The notes under the pieces were generated by a model. That model was given only the letters and a program-made list of their open reading frames with translations. It did no database searches and was not told the origin of the DNA. The position numbers were made by a program, and so were the translations under genes. Positions 45,935-55,488 of a stretch of 64,000 nucleotides of DNA are shown here, in pieces. Numbering within the stretch: position 1 is the first letter of the stretch; each line of letters begins with the position of its first letter. Origin of the DNA: AP-15 sp963762575 (GTDB lineage Bacteria > Pseudomonadota > Alphaproteobacteria > ATCC43930 > CGMCC-115725); assembly GCA_963762575.1 (NCBI GenBank), contig CAVXLL010000009.1, positions 20,684-84,683 of the forward strand, written 5' to 3'.

Positions 45935-46543
45935 TCACCAATGCAGGACATCGTGCATACCGCTCAGTATCGACTGCACCGCGAGCGCAGCCAGGATCAG
46001 CCCCATAATCCGGCTCACGACATTGGCGCCGGTCGAGCCGAGCAGCCGCTGCACTAAATCGGCACCTATGAGACAGCCATAGGTGAACCCGAGCACTAGC
46101 AGCACAAACGCTGCAGTTTCGGCTTGCTGCCAGACAGTATAGACGTTGTTGTCGCTCAGCAATACGACCGCCATGATCGAGGCGGGGCCGGCAATGAATG
46201 GCATCGCCAGCGGGAAAACCGCGACATTGCCGTGCATCCGGGGAGCCTCGCCTGCGGCAGGGTGCGTCTCTTCCAACACCATCCGCAGCGCGATCACTCG
46301 GAGCACGAGACCTCCCGCAATACGGAAGGAGGCGAGATCTATGCCGAGCGCTTCGAGCACGATCTGCCCGGCCGCAATGAAAGCCAGCAGGATCACAGCC
46401 GAAATGATGACCGCCTGGCCGGCTATCCGCCGTCGCTCAGCCGCGCTCTCGTGGCCGGCCACTGCTACGAACAGCGGGACGACGCCAATTGGGTTGATGA
46501 CGACGAAAAGCGTGACGAGATCGTGGAAGAGCATTTCCGGCAT
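45935..46543 (-). CDS. MarC family integral membrane protein
   Basis: 202 aa from ATG 46543. About six hydrophobic helices, starting FHDLVTLFVVINPIGVVPLF with the family's NP-G motif and MPFIAGPASIMAVVLLSD in the second half. The MarC/UPF0056 family has no firmly established transport function despite the name. Ends 69 bases from the SDR start on the same strand; upstream of it lies the RlmM-like gene with 12 bases between. Confidence 0.93.
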   Translation of the reverse strand: MPEMLFHDLVTLFVVINPIGVVPLFVAVAGHESAAERRRIAGQAVIISAVILLAFIAAGQIVLEALGIDLASFRIAGGLVLRVIALRMVLEETHPAAGEAPRMHGNVAVFPLAMPFIAGPASIMAVVLLSDNNVYTVWQQAETAAFVLLVLGFTYGCLIGADLVQRLLGSTGANVVSRIMGLILAALAVQSILSGMHDVLHW

Positions 46544-46555
46544 GCGCAGCCGTTT

Positions 46556-47452
46556 CTACCCGATTTTGCTCCAGGTCAGCTCGTGCTTGTTGTGGAACAG
46601 GTGGCGGAGTTGCGAGCCCGGGATGGCGGCGAAGCGGCCGGCGGTCTCGTGATCGGTCGGGCCCTGGAATTTGATCGTGCAGACGAAGTTCCGGCAGGAA
46701 CCGCCCGCGAGCCAGCGCTCGATCAGCCCTAGCAGCCGCGCCGGATAGCACACGACATCCGAAAACAGCCAATCGACGGGTCCGACCGTGTTCGGGTCGA
46801 GCGCGAAGGCGTTCTCCCGCCGGTGCTCGATGCCGGGCAGGCGCGTGATTTCGGGGGCGAGCGGAGCCTTGTCGACGCTGATCACCTGCGCGCCCATCTG
46901 CTGCAATGCCCAGCTCCAGCCGCCGGGGCTCGATCCGAGATCGAGGCAGATCTCGCCCGGCCGGGGCTGCTGGCCGATCAGGGTCAGCGCCTCCCACAGC
47001 TTCAGATAGGCGCGGCTCGGCGGCCCGGTGCGATCCTCGACGAAATGGATGTCGCCATTGGGAAAGAGGCTCGTGCAGTGCGATGCCGCAAGCATCGTCC
47101 CGGCATCGAGCAGGGTCCACGAGCCGAGCGGAGCCCCTGGTGGCAATGCCCCGAACGCGAGCGGTTTGGCCGAAACCCTCGGCAGCTGCTCTTGGATCAG
47201 CGTCGCGCGCCGGTAGAGGCGAGGCGCATAGACCGCCCAATTGCGCTGGAGTGCCCGCAGCTTCGCGGCCGCATCAGAAATCGAGGCGATCGCGATCTCC
47301 TGCGGGTCGAGCCAGACATTCGCGGCCCATGCCGCGGGGCGCGGCGGCCCCGAAGCGATCAACAAGCGGCCGTGCCTCGTGTCGGTGCCACCGAGCTCAT
47401 GGTCGAGTTCGTCGGCAAATCCCTCCGCGGCGAGGTAGGCAGTGCGAGCCAT
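46556..47452 (-). CDS. RlmM/FtsJ-like SAM-dependent methyltransferase
   Basis: 298 aa from ATG 47452. The N-terminal part (AYLAAEGFADELDHELGGTD) resembles the THUMP-side of RlmM-like enzymes. SAM motif I is EICLDLGSSPGGWSWALQQM, typical of the FtsJ/RlmM group, with VISVDKAPLAPEI next; the catalytic K-D-K set can be read in WLFSDVVCYPA and VCTIKFQG, with the closing HNKHELTW. These enzymes 2'-O-methylate rRNA; RlmM acts on cytidine 2498 of 23S rRNA. Overall it is shorter than E. coli RlmM (about 365 residues), so the exact target is not certain. It is divergent from the Sir2 gene. Confidence 0.85.
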   Translation of the reverse strand: MARTAYLAAEGFADELDHELGGTDTRHGRLLIASGPPRPAAWAANVWLDPQEIAIASISDAAAKLRALQRNWAVYAPRLYRRATLIQEQLPRVSAKPLAFGALPPGAPLGSWTLLDAGTMLAASHCTSLFPNGDIHFVEDRTGPPSRAYLKLWEALTLIGQQPRPGEICLDLGSSPGGWSWALQQMGAQVISVDKAPLAPEITRLPGIEHRRENAFALDPNTVGPVDWLFSDVVCYPARLLGLIERWLAGGSCRNFVCTIKFQGPTDHETAGRFAAIPGSQLRHLFHNKHELTWSKIG

Positions 47453-47512
47453 GACGGCTCAAGATCGCACGCCGGGCTTGGCGCGTCGCGGCCAATTTGC
47501 CAAACTCGCGGC

Positions 47513-48269
47513 ATGGCAGTCGATCGAGAAATTGCCGACCTCTCCCGAGCGATCGTGCGGGCGCGCCGCGCTGTCGTCTTTACCGGAGCCGGCATCAGCA
47601 CCGAGTCGGGCATTCCCGATTTCCGCAGCCCCGGCGGGATCTGGACCCGCATGGCGCCGATCGACTTCGCGGATTTTCTCGCCTCCGAGGAGGCGCGGCG
47701 CGAAACCTGGCGGCGGCGCTTCGCGATGGAGGAGACTTTTCGCGCCGCGGCCCCCAACCGGGGTCACCGCGCCGTCGCCGAGCTGGTCCGCCGCGGCACA
47801 GTCGCTGCCGTGATCACGCAGAATATCGACGGTCTGCACCAGGCCTCCGGCATCCCTGACCAGCGCGTCATCGAGCTCCATGGCAACACGACTTATGCGC
47901 ATTGTCTCGACTGCAAGATCCGCTACGAGCTCGACGCGCTGCGCATCGCCTTCGGGCGCGACGAAACGCGCGCCGGTTTGCGAAGAGTGCGGCGGCTTTG
48001 TGAAGACCGCGACGGTTTCGTTTGGCCAAGCGATGCCGGTGGACGCCATGCGGCGCGCCGAAATCGAAACCCACGCCGCCGACCTGTTCATTGTCGCCGG
48101 ATCGTCATTGGTCGTCTATCCGGCGGCCGGCTTCCCGGAACTCGCGAAACACAACGGCGCGACCCTGGTGATCATCAACCGCGAGCCGACCGGCCTCGAC
48201 GCAATCGCCGACCTCGTCGTCAACCGGTCAATCGGCGAGACCCTGGGAGCCGCGGTCGTTGTCGATTGA
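47513..48269 (+). pseudogene. Sir2-family NAD-dependent protein deacetylase, one frameshift
   Basis: From ATG 47513: VVFTGAGISTESGIPDFRSP with the NAD loop, ITQNIDGLHQASGIPDQRVI with the catalytic motif, ELHGNTTYAHCLDCK with the active His and first zinc Cys pair. The frame shifts near 47968 (AAACGCGCGCCGG), and continues APVCEECGGFVKTATVSFGQ with the second Cys pair, IVAGSSLVVYPAAGFPELA and the closing TLVIINREPTGLDAIADLVV. Every catalytic and zinc residue is present once the one-base shift is undone. It would deacetylate lysines, for example acetyl-CoA synthetase. Confidence 0.85.
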
Positions 48270-48300
48270 GGGCCCACAAGCCCGCTGCAGTGGATCGTGA

Positions 48301-50481
48301 ATGCGAACTGGCGATCGGTATATAAAAAGCCCGGTGCGAACTAGTCCGCGTTGGGTCTTGATCGGCTTAGGGTGGGCGGGCACCGCGGCGGCACTGCTGG
48401 TTCTAGTCTTTATCGGCTATTGCGCTGTCACTCTGCCAGTCTCGGGCGGGAGCAACGCCGACGAGCCCGGTCCGGCGATCGTCTTCGCAGCCACTGACGG
48501 CCAAGTCTTTGCGGCCCGCGGCGCCGGCAAAGGCGACAAGGTCGAATTCGACCGATTGCCGGCGGATCTGGTCCATGCCGTGATCGCGATCGAGGATCGG
48601 CGCTTCTACTCGCATCACGGGATCGATCTTCGCGGCATTTTGCGCGCGGCGTGGCACGATCTGCGCGGTGATGGCGAGCTCGAAGGCGCCAGCACGATAA
48701 CCCAACAGCTGGCGCGGATCAGCTACCTTTCCCCGGAACGCTCGCTGCGGCGCAAAGTGCAGGAAGTCATCATCGCGCTGTGGCTCGAAACTCGGCTGAG
48801 CAAAGACCAGATTCTCGCTCGCTACCTCAATTCGGCCTATTTCGGCGCAGGGGCCTATGGCGTCGACGCCGCCGCTCAGCGTTACTTCGGGAAAAAGGCG
48901 GGATCATTGAACCTTGCCGAGTTGGCAATGCTGGCGGGTCTCATTCGCTCGCCGACGCAATTGGCGCCGACGCGAAATCTGGAGGCGGCGCGCCGGCGCG
49001 CGGATACGGTGCTTGAAGCAATGGTGGCGGCCGGGTATATCGACAAGGCGCGCGCGGCAGCGGCACGGGCACACCCGGCCAGGCTCGCGGTACCGCCCGA
49101 AACGGAGCCGGGGCAGAATTACTTTGTCGACACGGCTGAGAGCGAGCTGAAGCGTCTGGTCGGCTCGCCGCCGATGGACCTCGGCGCCGACACGACCCTC
49201 GATCCGCGCCTCCAGGACGCGGCCGAACGCGTCATCGACAAACGGCTTGGTCAAGAGGGGGTTCGTCGGCATGTCGGTCAGGCGGCGCTTGTCGCGCTCG
49301 CGCCGGACGGCGCGGTCCTCGCGCTCGTCGGAGGCCGGAATTATGCGCAGAGCCAGTTCAATCGCGCGGTCCAGGCACAGCGTCAGGCGGGATCGCTGTT
49401 CAAGATTTTCGTCTACCTCGCCGCGTTCAATGCCGGCTACACGCCCGACAGCATCGTCGTCGACCAGCCCGTCACGATCGGCGATTGGCAGCCGAAGAAT
49501 TACGAGAGCGGTTATCAGGGGCCGGTGACCTTGCGCACCGCTTTCGCCCAATCGATCAACACGGTCGCGGTGCAGCTGACGCAGGCAGTCGGGGTGGAGC
49601 GAGTGATCGATATGGCCAGGAGCCTCGGGATTCACACCGAACTGCCGGCGCTCCCGAGCCTGGCCCTCGGCTCGGCCGAGATAACTTTGCTGGATATGAC
49701 CGCGGCAATCGATGCGATCGCGGTCGACAGCAAGTCAATCGAACCTTATACGATCCGCAAGATCCGCACCGGGACCCGGGCGCTGTTGTATACCCGTCCC
49801 GACACCGTCGTCGAAAGACCGGACTGGAACCGCAACGCTCTGGTGCAGCTCCTGGAGGGGGTCGTCAGCAATGGCACCGGACGGGCGGCGCGGCTCGACC
49901 GGCGGGCCGCCGGCAAAACCGGCACGACGCAGGACTATCGCGACGCCTGGTTCGTCGGGTTCACGTCCGATATCGTCGTCGGCGTCTGGGTCGGCAACGA
50001 CGACGACAGTCCGATGGACGGTGTAGTCGGCGGCGATCTTCCAGCAAAGATCTGGCACGATTTTGTCGAAGAGGCGGAGGGGATCATGTCCAAGCCCATC
50101 GCCACCGCCCCGCATCCTGCTGCACCACAACCCGCGCCCCCAGCCGCGCCCGCGCAACCTCCGACCGTGTTGCGGGGTGTGCCGAAGGTCGCCGACACGG
50201 CGACACTCGTGTTCCCAGACGGCATTGCGCATCTGCAAGGTGTCGCGGGTGAAAAAGGCGAGCTCGCACATGAGCTCGAGCACTACATCCGAGGCCGCGA
50301 GGTTGTCTGTCAGGCGACCGCGCCCGGCACCGCGCAATACCGCTGCGACCTCGGCGATATCGACCTCGGAGAGGCGGTGGTGCTCAACGGCGCCGGCCGA
50401 GTCGCGTCAAACGCTTCGGGGCAGCTGCTCGGCGCTGAACAGAAGGCAAAGGCGGCCGGCCGGGGCGTTTGGCGCGAGTAG
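48301..50481 (+). CDS. class A penicillin-binding protein with a C-terminal nuclease-like tail
   Basis: 726 aa from ATG 48301. One membrane anchor near residues 18-42. Glycosyltransferase domain (GT51): IEDRRFYSHHGIDLRGILRA with the catalytic Glu, EGASTITQQLARISYLSPER, RKVQEVIIALWLETRLSKDQ. Transpeptidase domain: QAGSLFKIFVYLAAF (in place of the usual SxxK start GS.FK), SIN at FAQSINTVAVQLT, and KTGTTQDYRDAWFVGF. After a Pro/Ala-rich linker at about 610-640 the last 85 residues (REVVCQATAPGTAQYRCDLG and LLGAEQKAKAAGRGVWRE) resemble the end of an SNase (thermonuclease-like) fold. It builds and crosslinks peptidoglycan at the inner membrane; the tail's job is unknown. Confidence 0.9.
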   Translation: MRTGDRYIKSPVRTSPRWVLIGLGWAGTAAALLVLVFIGYCAVTLPVSGGSNADEPGPAIVFAATDGQVFAARGAGKGDKVEFDRLPADLVHAVIAIEDRRFYSHHGIDLRGILRAAWHDLRGDGELEGASTITQQLARISYLSPERSLRRKVQEVIIALWLETRLSKDQILARYLNSAYFGAGAYGVDAAAQRYFGKKAGSLNLAELAMLAGLIRSPTQLAPTRNLEAARRRADTVLEAMVAAGYIDKARAAAARAHPARLAVPPETEPGQNYFVDTAESELKRLVGSPPMDLGADTTLDPRLQDAAERVIDKRLGQEGVRRHVGQAALVALAPDGAVLALVGGRNYAQSQFNRAVQAQRQAGSLFKIFVYLAAFNAGYTPDSIVVDQPVTIGDWQPKNYESGYQGPVTLRTAFAQSINTVAVQLTQAVGVERVIDMARSLGIHTELPALPSLALGSAEITLLDMTAAIDAIAVDSKSIEPYTIRKIRTGTRALLYTRPDTVVERPDWNRNALVQLLEGVVSNGTGRAARLDRRAAGKTGTTQDYRDAWFVGFTSDIVVGVWVGNDDDSPMDGVVGGDLPAKIWHDFVEEAEGIMSKPIATAPHPAAPQPAPPAAPAQPPTVLRGVPKVADTATLVFPDGIAHLQGVAGEKGELAHELEHYIRGREVVCQATAPGTAQYRCDLGDIDLGEAVVLNGAGRVASNASGQLLGAEQKAKAAGRGVWRE

Positions 50482-50520
50482 CCGATAGGCTATACTTTTC
50501 GCGGGGATCGAGGTGGTGCG

Positions 50521-51573
50521 ATGGCGACTTCAAGTTACGAGTCACTCGACGAGGCGCTCGAGGCTTTGGCCGGATACGATATTGCGCTGAAGAACGGTAA
50601 CAGCAATCACGCCCCGATGGTCGCGGAGGCATTGTGTGAGATGGGCCGCCCCCAGGCGGTCATCCCGTGGGTGTCCCGGTATAAGGAAAGACTGCTCTCT
50701 CGCCCTGCGGCTGGCGATGCTGTCCACGCCGAAACTTGGCGCAGCGCGCTGGGCCAGCGCGAACGCTTCGCGGATTGGGCGGAGTTCTTGAGCGAAGAGC
50801 TGCGGCAGGCACCCTGGCCCGAAGTGCTCGACCGCTGGGCGGGGCGGCTGATGCCCGGGTTTTGCGCCGCTGCGACGCACGGCGTTATCCGTGTCGGTCA
50901 CGCCGTCCGGAGCCTCTCGGTCAGCGAGACGCCGTGGCGGAGGCGCGAGCTGGGCGACGCCCTGGCGAGTTGGGCGGCCACCTATCGGGAGCTGCCTTCC
51001 AGCGATCGCTTAACGGACCGCCCGATGGCGCCCCGCGAGGCGATCGCGAAAGTTCCGGTGATTGCGCCGCATCAGCGGCGCAATCTGGGAAATATCACCG
51101 CGTCACTGGCGATGCTTGATGATTTTCCCGAATTTGCGCCGGTACTCGGATTGATCGATGTCAGTGGCGACATCGAAACGCTGCTGGCGGAACTGACGGA
51201 AATATCCGCACGGATCTATCTGACGAATGCCCACGACGTGTTGACCACGATCGTGTTCATTCATGGTATCACTAGCCTGACGACGCTCGGCGGTATGATC
51301 CCTTACATCAACGAAACCATCGCACGTTCGGCGCTGCGCTATGGTTGGCAGACAGGCTGCGCGCTTTATGCATGCTTTGGCACCAGAGCCATGGCGGAGG
51401 ACGTCAAGCGTTGCACGCGAAACCCAGAAACACTGATTGACTGCGCTATCGTCAATGGCGACGAGCATGTAATTAAAATCACTGAAGCTTGCCTGCGCCG
51501 GGACGCGCTCGTCCCGTCACCGGCCTATCGTGCAGCTGTCGATCACGTCCTCGGTACAATGCGGCGCCGCTGA
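50521..51573 (+). CDS. questin oxidase-like protein (DUF4243)
   Basis: 350 aa from ATG 50521. NSNHAPMVAEALCEMGRPQA near the N-terminus matches the opening of the questin oxidase-like family, followed by VIPWVSRYKERLL, GFCAAATHGVIRVGHAVRSL with a conserved His pair, and VFIHGITSLTTLG late. Fungal questin oxidase opens an anthraquinone ring; bacterial members are uncharacterised. Length is in the family range. It follows the PBP gene by 39 bases on the same strand but no functional link is evident. Confidence 0.8.
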   Translation: MATSSYESLDEALEALAGYDIALKNGNSNHAPMVAEALCEMGRPQAVIPWVSRYKERLLSRPAAGDAVHAETWRSALGQRERFADWAEFLSEELRQAPWPEVLDRWAGRLMPGFCAAATHGVIRVGHAVRSLSVSETPWRRRELGDALASWAATYRELPSSDRLTDRPMAPREAIAKVPVIAPHQRRNLGNITASLAMLDDFPEFAPVLGLIDVSGDIETLLAELTEISARIYLTNAHDVLTTIVFIHGITSLTTLGGMIPYINETIARSALRYGWQTGCALYACFGTRAMAEDVKRCTRNPETLIDCAIVNGDEHVIKITEACLRRDALVPSPAYRAAVDHVLGTMRRR

Positions 51574-51624
51574 TTCCGGCTCTGTACCCAACAGCGGCGC
51601 GGCACCGCCGCGCGACCTGGGTTG

Positions 51625-51852
51625 TCACCCGAAGCTACTGTCGATCCCCCAAAATAATCGGGCGCGAGCGGCGGCTTTTTCGCGGCGCTGCCGGTCGCGT
51701 TCGCTGCGGTATTCCTCCAAAGCTGCGCGGTCGGCTGCGGTGACCGAAGCTTGGGTCGGCACCACGCACGCAGTGGGACAGCGTGTCACTCCTTTTGTGC
51801 GGATGTATTCGGCAATTACTGTCTCGCAGTTGTCGTCGGAGATCACAAGCAT
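51625..51852 (-). CDS. small conserved-looking protein of unknown function
   Basis: 75 aa from ATG 51852. It reads MLVISDDNCETVIAEYIRTK, then GVTRCPTACVVPTQASVTAA and DRAALEEYRSERDRQRREKA. I believe similar 70-90-residue proteins with GVTRCPTACV...ADRAAL occur in Bradyrhizobium-like genomes, which is why I accept it despite the length. The middle has a Cys pair (CPTAC); the C-terminal half is a charged helix. Function unknown. Confidence 0.6.
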   Translation of the reverse strand: MLVISDDNCETVIAEYIRTKGVTRCPTACVVPTQASVTAADRAALEEYRSERDRQRREKAAARARLFWGIDSSFG

Positions 51853-51920
51853 CGATGTCTCCTTGAGAATAGAGGCAAACTATGGGGAGATCCAGTCCGC
51901 TCCCCAGACGGCGGTATTCG

Positions 51921-52208
51921 TCATTGCAGCCAGGCCGAGGCCAATGACGCGGCAGCCGCCCAGATGGCTGCCCAGACACCCAGTGAAGATAATAGAACCA
52001 ATATCCAAAAAGCTTCTTTGGTCAGGGCGCAGGCCACTTCGTATCCCGATCTGCCGGGCCGCAGCGGCTGGCGCAGCAGCGCATGGTTATTGACCGAGCA
52101 AATGTGCTGCGATATGAAGCTGTGTTCCACCAGCTCCTCCCTCGATTGCGAAATATCGGCACTGCGCGCTGGTGGCCAATGAGCAGAACGGGGGATTGCG
52201 ACTGCCAC
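51921..52208 (-). CDS. possible small membrane protein
   Basis: 95 aa from ATG 52208. Residues 22-60 (SREELVEHSFISQHICSVNN, LRPGRSGYEVACAL) look protein-like, and the end (FWILVLLSSLGVWAAIWAAA) forms one transmembrane helix. It lies on the same strand as the 75-residue protein, 68 bases upstream of it. I know no family for it; codon evidence is weak and it may be spurious. Confidence 0.35.
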   Translation of the reverse strand: MAVAIPRSAHWPPARSADISQSREELVEHSFISQHICSVNNHALLRQPLRPGRSGYEVACALTKEAFWILVLLSSLGVWAAIWAAAASLASAWLQ

Positions 52209-52418
52209 CAGACAGCGCTGACTTTAATCCCGGTTAGTCACTGCGCCGTCTATTGCACGTCAAAAAGTTGTCCGCCACGCTTTTCTAATCGGATTTGACG
52301 AAATTTTGGATCAAGCGCAGCGCTTTCACTGCCGGGGCGGCCGGCGGCGCGCGGCTTCCTCCGTCATCAAACCGCAACCTTGACGCAGGCGGGATACTCT
52401 GCGGATAATCGCCAAATC

Positions 52419-52518
52419 CAAGGGGTGCCCCGACAGGGGGCTGAGACGCCGCCGGCCCGAGAAGATGGGGCGCGGCAACCCTTCGAACCTGATCCGGGTC
52501 GTGCCGGCGTAGGGACAG
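52419..52518 (+). ncRNA. TPP riboswitch (thi box)
   Basis: The aptamer core is plain: AAGGGGTGCC at 52419-52429, GGGGGCTGAGA near 52436-52445, CAACCCTTCGAACCTGATCC near 52477-52496 and GGGTCGTGCCGGCGTAGGGA near 52497-52515. These are the P2/P3 pyrimidine-sensor and P4/P5 pyrophosphate-sensor strands of thi-box RNAs. It lies 117 bases before thiC on the same strand and should repress it when thiamine pyrophosphate is plentiful. No clear intrinsic terminator follows, so control at translation initiation is more likely. Confidence 0.95.
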
Positions 52519-52634
52519 GAACATCGCGGCAGAAGCCGCCCTCCTCTTCGCAGATGCTTCCCGGGTCTTCGTGCAACTGGCGCAACGGAGATCCACGATG
52601 CCCGAATTCCGCTCCACTCTCATCCGCGAAGCTC

Positions 52635-54461
<1,827 letters not shown>

Positions 54462-54493
54462 GCCTCCGAGCGCGCGAAGCTCTCCCGCCGGCC

Positions 54494-54979
54494 ATGTCCC
54501 CGCGCGGGAGCGGGAGGGCTCCGCAGGAGTGGCCTCCCGGCAAAGAGGGCCGCCGTTACCCCGACCGGCCGATCGTCGGGGTGCTGGCGGTGGTGTTGCG
54601 CGGCGAGCGCGCGCTCGTCGTGCGCCGCGCCAACCCGCCCATGGCCGGGCGCTGGGGGTTTCCCGGCGGCGTGCTCGAATTGGGCGAGACCGTCGCGCAG
54701 GGCGCCATGCGCGAGCTTCTGGAGGAGACCGGCGTCGTCGCCGAGCCGGCCGGCCCTGACCGTCATCGACACGATCGACCGCGACGAGGAGGGCCGGGTG
54801 CGCTTCCACTACACGCTCGTCGCCGTCCTCGGCATCTGGCAGTCGGGCGAAGGCGTCCCCGGCGACGATGCCGACGAAGTCGCGTGGCTCAGCTCGCGCC
54901 GAGATCGTCGGAAGCGAACCTGCCCACCGCCCCCGCCCTCTTGCCGCTGATCGACCTCGCCCTACGGAAGAAAGGGTAA
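54494..54979 (+). pseudogene. Nudix hydrolase with several small frameshifts
   Basis: From ATG 54494: RPIVGVLAVVLRGERALVVR, RANPPMAGRWGFPGGVLELG with the Nudix box GETVAQGAMRELLEETGVVA complete. Near 54755 (GGCCGGCCCTG) one base is missing; the next stretch TIDRDEEGRVRFHYTLVAVL and DEVAWLSS is in another frame. Near 54897-54915 the frame shifts again, ending ANLPTAPALLPLIDLALRKK. The catalytic box is intact, but no continuous protein can be made as written. The C-terminal half resembles ADP-ribose pyrophosphatase-type Nudix proteins. It follows thiC with 32 bases between. Confidence 0.8.
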
Positions 54980-55003
54980 TCAGTCGTGCAGGAGAGGACG
55001 GAG

Positions 55004-55477
55004 ATGGAATTGGAAGGGGGATGTGTCTGCGGCGCGGTACGGTACCGATTGGCTGAGCCTCCGCTGATCGTTCACGCCTGTCATTGCCGGGATTGCCAGA
55101 AGCTGACCGGCAGCGCGTTCGTCCTCAACATGTGGATCGAGAAGAATTGCGTCGAGGCGGACCACAGCCTGCCCAAATCCGTCATACTGACGGCGGGCAG
55201 CGGCAAGCCGCACGAGGTGTTCTTCTGCGGCAATTGCGCGACCCGCCTGTGGAGCAAGTACCACGCAGCGCCCGGCGACACACTGCTTGTCAGGGTCGGG
55301 ACCCTGGATCATCCGGAAAGGGTCGAGCCCGACGTCCACATCTTCACCAGAAGCAAGCTGCCGTGGTTCGCATTGCCGCCGGACAAACCCGCCTTCACGG
55401 CGTTTTACAAAATCCCGGAAGTCTGGCCGGCCGCGAGTCAGGAACGGCTGCGCCGCAACATAGCCGGCCAGAGCTGA
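55004..55477 (+). CDS. GFA family protein (CENP-V/GFA zinc fold)
   Basis: 157 aa from ATG 55004, placed by an AGGAGAGGA site; GTG 54986 would add six residues. Zinc ligands: GGCVCGAVRYRL, HACHCRDCQKLTGSAF, and FFCGNCATRLWSKYH. The family name derives from glutathione-dependent formaldehyde-activating enzyme, but most members, like this one, have no proven reaction. It meets the haem/beta-propeller gene tail to tail, 11 bases apart. Confidence 0.92.
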   Translation: MELEGGCVCGAVRYRLAEPPLIVHACHCRDCQKLTGSAFVLNMWIEKNCVEADHSLPKSVILTAGSGKPHEVFFCGNCATRLWSKYHAAPGDTLLVRVGTLDHPERVEPDVHIFTRSKLPWFALPPDKPAFTAFYKIPEVWPAASQERLRRNIAGQS

Positions 55478-55488
55478 TCGTCGCCGGC

